A DNA stretch of 64,000 nt, from the NCBI GenBank assembly GCA_019118905.1, contig DWYA01000077.1:1-64000 (forward strand), given 5' to 3'. The translations under genes and the position numbers were made by a program. Position 1 is the stretch's first letter; each line of letters starts with the position of its first letter. Source of the stretch: Ruthenibacterium avium (GTDB lineage: Bacteria; Bacillota; Clostridia; Oscillospirales; Ruminococcaceae). This document shows positions 23,971-31,403 of this stretch, piece by piece. Below the pieces are notes generated by a model. That model did not search any database. It was not told where the DNA came from and was given only the letters and a program-made list of their open reading frames with translations.

Positions 23971-24776
23971 GATATTTGTATGATGGAAGCTTTGAAGGCT
24001 TTCTGTCTTGCGTATTTGATGCAGTTTACAGCAGAACCGTTCCCGTGGACATGTGCGAACAGTCGATTGCACAGCCAAGCTTTTATCAAGATATGTGGGT
24101 TTCTACGGATTTGGAACATGCACAGCGTGTTTATGATTCCATCCCCAAAAAGATTTGCCCAGATGCTGCCGAATTGGTGCGTGATGCATTTTGCAGCTGT
24201 GTTCCACAAAAGGAATTGCTGATTTTTCGCTTTTTAATTTTTGGCTATCGTTACGGCAAACAAGTATACTACATGAGAAGCCATGCACGAGTGGCGCCTT
24301 TGTATGAAGCACAGCGCCATTTGCATAACGAGGCGCACTTGCTGCAAGGTTTTGTTCGCTTTACCGACACAGGCAGAGCGCTGGTGGCCAAAATTACGCC
24401 TAAAAATTTTGTTTTGCCTTATTTAGCGCCGCATTTTTGCGAGCGCTATGCCACAGAAGATTTTTTGATTTATGATGATACTCACGGTGTCGCCTTGATG
24501 TGGAAGCAGGGTGTGGGCAGTATGCTCCCCTTAGAGGCTCTTGAAATGCCGCCTGTGACGGAAAAAGAAGCGCAGATGCGCGCGCTGTGGAAAAGCTTTT
24601 ATCAAACGATTGCAATTAAAGAGCGCGAAAACCCGGTATGCCGCCGCACCCACTGCCCAATGCGCTATTGGAGCAATATGACGGAGTTTTTGCCGGAAGT
24701 TCCTATTCATACGCCTCAGTCTCTTTCGGCGCCGCGTTCGGACTGGAATGAACAGCCGTGGATTGAATTGCCATAA
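23949..24776 (+). CDS. TIGR03915-type probable DNA metabolism protein (partner of the radical SAM protein)
   Basis: 275 residues, starting MPFASDIRYLYDGSFEGFLSCVF, shown here as its hallmark YLYDGSFEGFL. This N-terminus and the Arg/His-rich centre are typical of the DUF4130/TIGR03915 family. The C-terminus has a RTHCPMRYWSNMTEF segment near 220-240. The start has GGGGGGAGG 7 bases upstream and overlaps the radical SAM gene, so the two are translated together. Members occur almost always beside the TIGR03916 radical SAM protein and sometimes fused to uracil-DNA glycosylase. The biochemical role is unknown. Confidence 0.83.
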   Translation: MPFASDIRYLYDGSFEGFLSCVFDAVYSRTVPVDMCEQSIAQPSFYQDMWVSTDLEHAQRVYDSIPKKICPDAAELVRDAFCSCVPQKELLIFRFLIFGYRYGKQVYYMRSHARVAPLYEAQRHLHNEAHLLQGFVRFTDTGRALVAKITPKNFVLPYLAPHFCERYATEDFLIYDDTHGVALMWKQGVGSMLPLEALEMPPVTEKEAQMRALWKSFYQTIAIKERENPVCRRTHCPMRYWSNMTEFLPEVPIHTPQSLSAPRSDWNEQPWIELP

Positions 24777-24828
24777 CATTCCCAAAGTTTGTGCGCAGCA
24801 AGTTTTAATACATATAAAATATACAAAG

Positions 24829-24869
24829 AAAAAGCTAGGAGAAAGCAGCCGCTTTCTCCTAGCTTTTTT
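24829..24869. terminator. Bidirectional terminator
   Basis: An 18-bp stem (24829-24846 with 24851-24868), with T-runs on both strands. It separates the rightward DNA-repair cassette from the leftward MCP gene. Confidence 0.85.
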
Positions 24870-24896
24870 ATGAGATACTGTCAAGCGAGGTAAATT

Positions 24897-26960
24897 TTAT
24901 TCGTCATCTTCAATATGCAGACGGAATTGTGCAACCAATTTTTTCATCATACGCGCCTGGCCTGCAAGCTGTTCGCTGGCGGCGGCAGCTTCTTCGGCAG
25001 TTGCGGAGTTTGTTTGGATGACAGAAGAAATTTGATCAACGCCGATTGCCGTTTGCTGAACCTGTTTATCCTGCTCTTCCGAGTTTTGTACAACGTGGCT
25101 GGTTTGTTCTGCCACACGGTTCACGCCCTCAAATACACGGTGGAACGAAGCCGCGGTTTCATCGGCAATCGTTTTGCCGTTTTGGACGGCAACAAGCGCT
25201 TTTTCAATCAGCGTTGCCGTTGTTTTAGACGCTTCTGCCGATTTGCCGGCGAGATTTCTCACTTCATCGGCAACGACGGCAAAGCCTTTTCCGGCCTGTC
25301 CGGCGCGTGCAGCCTCTACGGCGGCATTCAGCGCAAGAATATTGGTTTGGAATGCGATATCCTCAATGCTCTTGATGATTTTCTCAATTTCCAAAGAGCT
25401 TTGTGTAATTTCGTTCATTGCTTGGAGCATATGTTCCATTTTTTGGTCGCCGGAACGAATCTCCGTGACTACGGCGGTCATTTCTTCATTGGCGCTTTCC
25501 AAGTGATGGGTGCTGCTGTTAATTTGCTCGGAAATCTGTGCCACCGTAGCGGTAAGCTGCTCTGCGCTGGCTGCCTGCTCGGTAGCGCCCTGTGCCTGAG
25601 ACTGAGCACCGATAGAAACTTGCTCGGCGCCGGTGCTTACCTCATCCGCAGCAACCACAACTTCATGCAGCGTTTGCGACAACAGCTTCTGAACGCGCAA
25701 AAGCTCATCTTTAACCCTAGAAAACTCGCCGGCATAGTCATGCTCCAGCGTGAAATCGAGATTACCTTTACCGATTTCCAAAAGCACATCACAAATTTCG
25801 TCAATGTACTCCATGTAGGTTTTCAAGCGGGCAACAATACGAGAAATATTGTAGCCCAGCACGGCAACTTCATCGCTGCCAGTAACATCGACGTTGACAT
25901 TCAATTCGCCCGCCGCAATCTTTCCGGCAACATGGGTCAGCTTGCGCACAGAACGTGTGATATTAAACCCAAACAGCGTTACAATCACGCCAAGAACGAT
26001 GATGCAAGCGACAAAGCAAATCGTGATAGATAAAACGGTTTCACTGATATAGGAGTTGTACTCTGCCTGCGGAAGAATTCCTAACACAACGCCGCCAAAC
26101 GCCTCTAAGTAATAAACAGAACCTTGATAGGCTTGGCCATCTCGGACATAAGAAAGGCTCTTTTGTGTTTCGTTGTTATTGATTGCCTGTGCAATATTTT
26201 CAGAATAATCCACTTCGGAGATGTTCTTTCCTACCAAAGAGGAATCGGGATGGAAAGCAATGGTTTTTGTCGGGTCAAACAAGGTGATATAACCGCTTTC
26301 ACCGATTTTTACGGAAGAGAGTTCGTCAATGAGGCACGAAATGGAAACGTCCATTCCGACGATGGCTTTAATCGTACCGTTTTGAACAACCGGTGCGGCA
26401 ACGGTGACAATGGTTTCGCCGCTGAGTGTATCCTCATAAGCACTGCTTACTGTGCATTCGCCTGTGTTCATAATGGATTGATACCAATCGCGCTGGGATA
26501 CGTCCTGCTTTTCGCTTCCATACAAGCTGCCGTCTGCAAAAAGCGTCTGCCCATTCTTGCTGATGTTGCACAGCCACGCACTGGAAATATTCGTGGTATC
26601 GGCATCCATTAAGCTTTTCAGCTCTTGTGTAGCTGCGGCAAACGACTCACTTTTTTCAAAGTCCTCGGTACTCCAGTCTTTCACGGCGTTAAAAAATACC
26701 TGAGAGCCGGAGTGCGCGCGCACCATGCCCAGAAACTCAGAGAAAAAGGCATCCACCTGCCAGCCCGCACGATGTGTTTCTGCCGAAAGATAGTTGTCGT
26801 CCAAGTCTACTACCATCTTCTTCATGCTATTTGTAATCAAAGCCCCGGCGATCAGCAAAACGACCGCAAGAGGAAGCATAATACCGGCAATGAGCTTGAC
26901 AAGGACACTGACTTTCACTTTAGTCACGCTCTTTTTATCAGCGCTTACTGTCGATTTCAT
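24897..26960 (-). CDS. Methyl-accepting chemotaxis protein with dCache-like sensor
   Basis: A 687-residue membrane chemoreceptor. TM1 is at about 17-43, followed by an extracytoplasmic double-Cache-like domain (about 50-300; AWLCNISKNGQTLFADG and GYITLFDPTKTIAFHPD segments). TM2 is at about 305-328, then HAMP and a long signalling coiled coil. The conserved CheA/CheW-binding tip is IEDIAFQTNILALNAAVEA near 535-555 (core FQTNILALNAAVEA). The C-terminus lacks a CheR-tethering pentapeptide. It is monocistronic and leftward. Ligand unknown; dCache domains usually sense amino acids or organic acids. Confidence 0.93.
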   Translation of the reverse strand: MKSTVSADKKSVTKVKVSVLVKLIAGIMLPLAVVLLIAGALITNSMKKMVVDLDDNYLSAETHRAGWQVDAFFSEFLGMVRAHSGSQVFFNAVKDWSTEDFEKSESFAAATQELKSLMDADTTNISSAWLCNISKNGQTLFADGSLYGSEKQDVSQRDWYQSIMNTGECTVSSAYEDTLSGETIVTVAAPVVQNGTIKAIVGMDVSISCLIDELSSVKIGESGYITLFDPTKTIAFHPDSSLVGKNISEVDYSENIAQAINNNETQKSLSYVRDGQAYQGSVYYLEAFGGVVLGILPQAEYNSYISETVLSITICFVACIIVLGVIVTLFGFNITRSVRKLTHVAGKIAAGELNVNVDVTGSDEVAVLGYNISRIVARLKTYMEYIDEICDVLLEIGKGNLDFTLEHDYAGEFSRVKDELLRVQKLLSQTLHEVVVAADEVSTGAEQVSIGAQSQAQGATEQAASAEQLTATVAQISEQINSSTHHLESANEEMTAVVTEIRSGDQKMEHMLQAMNEITQSSLEIEKIIKSIEDIAFQTNILALNAAVEAARAGQAGKGFAVVADEVRNLAGKSAEASKTTATLIEKALVAVQNGKTIADETAASFHRVFEGVNRVAEQTSHVVQNSEEQDKQVQQTAIGVDQISSVIQTNSATAEEAAAASEQLAGQARMMKKLVAQFRLHIEDDE

Positions 26961-27251
26961 CTTTCATCATTCCTTCCCATTTGATGATTGATAGTTGTGA
27001 GTCGACCTGAAAAAGTTTTATCCATCTAAAGTGTAAAAGATAGGTTCAAGTAACTCTAGTATAATTATATTTCCTTTTATGTAATGTTGAAATTGATTTT
27101 TTGGACAAAGAATGAAAAAATTTTGTGGTAAAAATGACTAATCCTACAAATAAAGGGCAATTAATATAAAAGTTTTTCATATAATACTGGATGTATTTGT
27201 TCCTTATGCCTAAAAGTTTGACAATTGAAAAAATTTTTTGCGACACAATGA
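26961..27251. other. AT-rich intergenic region
   Basis: About 290 bases between two leftward genes, very AT-rich. I looked for a flagellar sigma (TAAA...CCGATAT-like) promoter for the MCP gene and did not find a convincing one. No ORF with a ribosome binding site is seen. Confidence 0.4.
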
Positions 27252-27293
27252 AAGCAGGGTGTTATTGTATAAAAATACAATAACACCCTGCTT
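27252..27293. terminator. Long perfect hairpin after the EAL-HDOD gene
   Basis: A 19-bp perfect stem (27252-27270 with 27275-27293, loop AAAA) lies 10 bases past the stop of the leftward gene at 27303. The T-run is short, so it is a probable terminator or 3'-stabilising element. Confidence 0.7.
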
Positions 27294-27302
27294 GAGTGCA
27301 AA

Positions 27303-28565
27303 TTATTCTTTGTTTTCGTTTTCGTCGGTTTGTGCTGCACCGTCAAACGGCTCCATCAAGCTGTTCCAAGTAGAGGTTACATAATCTACTGCTTCCAAAT
27401 ACTTGCGGGAAATCGTTTCCATGCTGAGGTTCAGCTCCTGTGCAATGCGTGTTACACGCGGCCACTCGCCTTGCTCGTAGGCGATGGTCAAACGGTACAG
27501 AGAACCGCACATGCCTTCTTTTTTCACAAGGCCGTTTTTCAGCTCGTCGGAAACCGGCAGCGATTTCAGTGCCTCTTCCAAAGTAACATCCAACAGACGA
27601 TCCAAAATGGAGAACATACCCAGCATATAAGCCTCGCTGTATGCCAAGGGGAAATCGGGGATTTCCTGAGACAGTGCCTGGCAGAACACAGCGCGCTGGA
27701 ACGAAATTTTAATGATCTCGTCGGTGAAGTCACCCTCGCCGCCGAAGCTCAACAGATAAATCCACTGACGCAGCTGGCCTAAGCCCAAAATGGTAAGCGC
27801 CTGCTTAATGTCTTTTACACGGTTGGGAATGGCGAAGTAAGCCGAGTTTACCATTTTCAGCAAAGAGAACGTAAGAGTAACGTCCATGCCGATCAGCTCT
27901 GCAATCTCCTCCAAGTCCGGCTCCTCGCGCGTAGCGGCAGCCATCAAGCGGAAGAAGTTCGACTGCAAGTGCTTGGGGTTTTTCTGGGCTTTGCTTTGAG
28001 CAATGTCCGCCACACTGGTGCCCTGCAAATAATCAAAGTGATTGCTTTCTGCCAATGCGCGTGCCTCGGGAGTATCAATGTGATAGGCCGCAAGCTTCAA
28101 ATTGAACTCTTTGGCAACAGAAAGATAAGTATCCAGCTTTTTCTGGGAAATGCCGTCGAAGTTGATTTTTAAAATATCAATCAGCGACAAAATGTTCATA
28201 TAGCGGCTGTTGAACTGGAAGCCGGAAAGAGAAAGACGATACCCCTGTTTTTTATAGCGCTGAAGCATCATACGCGCCACAGGATGAACCAGCACGCTGT
28301 CCTCCACTTGAATGACCAGCTTGTGAGGGTCAAACACGCGGGGAATATTCTGCATCAGCAAATTGGGCGTAAAGCTCAAAAAGGCATCGCGCCCATCCAA
28401 GAACGAAGACTCATCCAATTGGTTAAAAAACTGCACAATGGCTTGTGCGGTATGGAAGTCATGCGGGCTGTCTACCGTTTGGCTGTTTTGAAAATAAAGC
28501 AGCTCATACGCAGCAATCTTTCCGTCCTTGCCGATAATCGGCTGGCGTGCAATACAATTATCCAT
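27303..28565 (-). CDS. Degenerate EAL plus HDOD domain protein (YuxH/CdgJ type)
   Basis: 420 residues. The N-terminal half is an EAL-like barrel (MDNCIARQPIIGKDGKIAAYELLYF) in which the EAL motif is ELL and the DxxKxD segment reads DILKINF, with Asn for Asp. It should therefore not hydrolyse c-di-GMP. An HDOD domain fills about 195-395 (LIGMDVTLTFSLLKMVNSAYFAI). Proteins of this plan act as signalling adaptors, and in Vibrio CdgJ affects motility. It is last in a leftward set with the FliK-like and FlhB-C-like genes, pointing to motility control. Confidence 0.85.
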   Translation of the reverse strand: MDNCIARQPIIGKDGKIAAYELLYFQNSQTVDSPHDFHTAQAIVQFFNQLDESSFLDGRDAFLSFTPNLLMQNIPRVFDPHKLVIQVEDSVLVHPVARMMLQRYKKQGYRLSLSGFQFNSRYMNILSLIDILKINFDGISQKKLDTYLSVAKEFNLKLAAYHIDTPEARALAESNHFDYLQGTSVADIAQSKAQKNPKHLQSNFFRLMAAATREEPDLEEIAELIGMDVTLTFSLLKMVNSAYFAIPNRVKDIKQALTILGLGQLRQWIYLLSFGGEGDFTDEIIKISFQRAVFCQALSQEIPDFPLAYSEAYMLGMFSILDRLLDVTLEEALKSLPVSDELKNGLVKKEGMCGSLYRLTIAYEQGEWPRVTRIAQELNLSMETISRKYLEAVDYVTSTWNSLMEPFDGAAQTDENENKE

Positions 28566-28611
28566 ATTATTTCCTCCTTAATACAGTGCCCCGGCAAGGC
28601 CGGAGTGAGTA

Positions 28612-28980
28612 TTATGTTGACTGGGGTTCCTGCGCTTCGGGCGAAGGCTCGGCCGCAGCGGCAGGGGTAGGGGCAGGGGGCGGCTCACGGCGCACAGGCA
28701 CAGGTGCCGGCGCCCCTTGCAGCTGAGAAGCTGTTTTTAAAATTTGCAGGTAAATGGCAGCCACAAGCTCATACATATCACGAGGAATCGTGGTGCCGAT
28801 TTCCAACATGCACAGCATCGAGGCAGCGCTGTCATCGCGATAAACGGGAATACCGCGCTGTTCGGCAATATCAATGATATTTTCCGCCACTTCGCCGTAA
28901 CCCGAAGCAATCACAACGGGTGCAAGATCCTGCTCGGCGTTATACTTTAAGGCAACCGCCTTTTTATCAAACTTTGACAT
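28612..28980 (-). CDS. FlhB C-terminal-domain-like export-switch protein (YlqH type)
   Basis: 122 residues. Residues 1-85 match the cytoplasmic C-terminal domain of FlhB/YscU without the membrane part: AVALKYN..APVVIASGYGEVAENIIDIAEQRGIPVYRD. The canonical NPTH autocleavage tetrapeptide is absent (YNAEQDLAP instead). A Pro/Ala-rich tail follows. ATG 28980 is preferred over 28983. The gene overlaps the end of the FliK-like gene. In Bacillus the ylqG-ylqH pair has the same order. It may modulate flagellar type III export; this is inference. Confidence 0.85.
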   Translation of the reverse strand: MSKFDKKAVALKYNAEQDLAPVVIASGYGEVAENIIDIAEQRGIPVYRDDSAASMLCMLEIGTTIPRDMYELVAAIYLQILKTASQLQGAPAPVPVRREPPPAPTPAAAAEPSPEAQEPQST

Positions 28981-30577
28981 CAAGACCCATCCTTTTATAC
29001 GGAAGCGATTTAAAGGCTTCCATCAGAGAACGCGGGCGCTCCAGCGCATCAAAACGCATCGAGCCCGCACGGTAATCCATCGCGGTAAACATTTGGGCCA
29101 AGGGCTTGGACATTTGAGAAAACGTTGATTCAAGCCCGGGCGGACAGAACAGCTGGAAGTCGACAACGCGGTCTTTGTCGTGCACATAAACGTCTGCTTC
29201 AAAGCGGCCAACACCCTCGGAGTCAATGACCAGCAAGAAATGGACGCCTTTTCCGGCCCCCTTGGGCATGTCTTTTTCATCGCTGTCGGGGTTGACCCAG
29301 ATTTCCGCGAATGCGCGGGAGCCCAGATGGTCTACCGGAATAATAAAGTGTAAAAGCGGTGTAAAGTTGCACGGCGAAGAAAGCAAGCTGTGCAGAATTT
29401 GCTCCACCTTTGCCTCGTCACCTGCGGAAAGTCGCTCGTTTGCCGCTTGAATGCCCAGCAGCTTTGTCAGCGTGTCCATTACGCGCGATGTGCCGTCTTT
29501 GAGCTCGGGATGAAAGCGACCCTCACGCAAACCGGCCAAAAAGCCGTCGATTAAACCGGAAAACATACGGCGCTGCGGCCCGCTGAGATGCTGACGCAGG
29601 AAAAAAGCCGACTCGTGAAAATAATCCTCACTGGCGGTGTAACGCGAAAGGTTGTACTTTAAAATAGACAGCACCTTATCCATTTTGGAGTTGTACAAAA
29701 TGCTGGATTCCACATCGGACAAAAACGAGAGAATCTCACGCTTGAGAGCGGGGAAATCCTCCACATTTTTCATGGTCTGCTTTCCCTCAGACGTTTCCAC
29801 GGGCTTTTCCAGCGCTTGCTTTAAGGCTGAAAGTTCCTCGTCGGTGTGAGCCGTCTGAGCACCGCCCGCCATTTGTGCCGCTTGGCCGGACGCCATTTGC
29901 TTGGCCTGCTGCATGGCCTCGTTTAATGCAGAAGCACTTTGCTGACCCGCCTGAGGCGTTTCTTCCGCAAGCTGAGCAAGCAGGCGGTCAAGTTTGGCCG
30001 ATAAATCCTTGCTGGAATGAAGCGATTTTTTCAAATACAGAAGGTTGTTGTAAACCGCCCCTTGAATATCCTGCCGACAAAGCAAGCCGTTGGCCGCGCG
30101 CAGAAAATTGGCAATTGCAGCTTGCAGATCGCTGCGCGGTGCAGCCTTTTCGTTAATCTGGCGCAAAAAATCGAACAGCTCACCGCGCAAAAGCGTGGCT
30201 GTTTCGCCCTGACGCATCATCTCGGGAGCAATTTCCTGCTCGTTCATCATCATGCCGCCGAACAATTGCTCAATTTCCGCCGTCATAGAGCGGTTATTGG
30301 CAGGAAGCAGCTTGAAAATTTCCTCCAAAAACGAAATGTTTTTCAGGTAGGAGGCGGCGACGGCAGGGTCTTTCAAAAGGCTTAAAAGCATTGCCGGCGC
30401 GCTGGAATTTTCAAGGCCGTTGTTGTGTTCCTGGCTTAGATTGGTTTGATTATGGGTTTGGATGACCTTTTCTGTGTTTTGAATATTTAATATGCCTGGA
30501 GCATCCGTAGGCATATTCGGCTGAACCGGTTGATTTTTATTGATGACCGGTGTCATTACTTTCAGTAAATCTGCCAA
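28967..30577 (-). CDS. FliK-like / YlqG-like hook-length-control family protein
   Basis: A 536-residue, low-Cys, Gln/Ala/Leu-rich protein with a disordered N-terminus (Asn/Gln-rich to about 90) and a helical middle. The folded C-terminal part (about 415-536; AEIWVNPDSDE..VHFLLVIDSEGVGRFEADVYV in pieces) resembles the FliK C-domain. The longer frame to 30631 has no binding site. TTG 30577 stands 8 bases after AAGGAG and gives MADLLKVMTP, so it is chosen. The 3' end overlaps the FlhB-C-like gene. The assignment rests on the partner gene and the C-terminal pattern. Confidence 0.65.
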   Translation of the reverse strand: MADLLKVMTPVINKNQPVQPNMPTDAPGILNIQNTEKVIQTHNQTNLSQEHNNGLENSSAPAMLLSLLKDPAVAASYLKNISFLEEIFKLLPANNRSMTAEIEQLFGGMMMNEQEIAPEMMRQGETATLLRGELFDFLRQINEKAAPRSDLQAAIANFLRAANGLLCRQDIQGAVYNNLLYLKKSLHSSKDLSAKLDRLLAQLAEETPQAGQQSASALNEAMQQAKQMASGQAAQMAGGAQTAHTDEELSALKQALEKPVETSEGKQTMKNVEDFPALKREILSFLSDVESSILYNSKMDKVLSILKYNLSRYTASEDYFHESAFFLRQHLSGPQRRMFSGLIDGFLAGLREGRFHPELKDGTSRVMDTLTKLLGIQAANERLSAGDEAKVEQILHSLLSSPCNFTPLLHFIIPVDHLGSRAFAEIWVNPDSDEKDMPKGAGKGVHFLLVIDSEGVGRFEADVYVHDKDRVVDFQLFCPPGLESTFSQMSKPLAQMFTAMDYRAGSMRFDALERPRSLMEAFKSLPYKRMGLDVKV

Positions 30578-31256
30578 TGCCGAATCTCCTTCACAAGTAA
30601 AATTGCCGCAAATATAGGTGCACACGCGCACCCTACATATAAGTTATCTCACAGAAAACCAAAATTTCAAGACTAAGCAGCACAAAAATCAATATTTTTT
30701 CCTTGACTGACGTCAAAGAAATCAAGAAAGTGAAAATATCTGCCCGTTAACAGTGCACACACGATATTGTGTTTGCCGTGCGGACAAGTGGGCAAAAAGC
30801 GCAAGTTTTGGCGTAAAGCGCTGCAAAAAAATTTACAAAAAAGTTGCTTTATACATGGGTATGTAGTAAAATAAAGCCTATAAGGCTTGGGGAATTGGTG
30901 TCTGTGCAGGCCCGAACAGCATGCAAAATAAGTGAATGAAACGCGGGGAACGCCAAGCGAAACATTCTCGCAGCATGCGCAGGGAAAAGCACAAATATGC
31001 ACCCTGGCCAAGAGCGGCTTGTGCGTATGTTCGGCGCAGGACAGCCCGTGCTGTGAAAAAGCGTACAACTTTTTAACATGTCTTTCCCTTTGACAAACAG
31101 GGAAAGCTCCGGTGCGCCGCCGTTTGAAGCGGCGGGGGTTGCGCGCAAAAATACGCGGCATACAGGGCTGTTTTTTAGTCGATTGACAGTGTGCATAACC
31201 GCGACAACTGTCCGGCATACGGGTGAGGTGAAAATATAAAAATCGCCTGTCAAGGC
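30578..31256 (+). other. Gene-free block with predicted promoter and RNA structure
   Basis: About 680 bases with no convincing ORF. A plus-strand promoter stands at 30844-30872. Downstream, TGTC (30899-30902) and CCGAACA (30912-30918) can pair with TGTTCGG (31028-31034) and GACA (31040-31043), enclosing GCACAA (30989-30994)/TTGTGC (31019-31024). Further on are a CTTTCCCT/AGGGAAAG hairpin (about 31082-31107) and a CGCCGC/GCGGCG hairpin (about 31116-31135). This could be an independent small RNA or a long leader of cheA. I match it to no known RNA family. Confidence 0.45.
30844..30872 (+). promoter_or_regulatory. Orphan promoter upstream of cheA
   Basis: TTGCTT (30844-30849), a 17-base spacer and TAAAAT (30867-30872); the start is predicted near 30879. 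No gene follows for over 500 bases. Confidence 0.5.
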
Positions 31257-31284
31257 TTGTATTTTCCTCAAACCGTGTGATAAT
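31257..31284 (+). promoter_or_regulatory. Candidate cheA operon promoter
   Basis: TTGTAT (31257-31262), a 16-base spacer and GATAAT (31279-31284) preceded by TGT (extended -10). The start near 31291 gives a leader of about 110 bases with small GC hairpins before cheA. No flagellar-sigma sequence was found. Confidence 0.5.
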
Positions 31285-31403
31285 AGAATTACGAGGTATT
31301 ATCTGCTTACTGGCACTGAACAGGCCGGGGACGCCGGCGCTTTTTAAAAGCGATGCGTGCGGCCCGTTTGGGGTGTCAAATGAAATGAAGAGGGTGAATG
31401 TTT

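Noticed and set aside
26961..27030. Flagellar sigma-28 promoter for the MCP gene
   Set aside because: A TAAA occurs on minus, but no CCGATA-like -10 at the right distance.
30673..31271. Two overlapping minus-strand Cys-rich frames of 181 and 140 codons upstream of cheA
   Set aside because: No Shine-Dalgarno, odd composition, and they overlap predicted promoters and hairpins; non-coding use is more likely.
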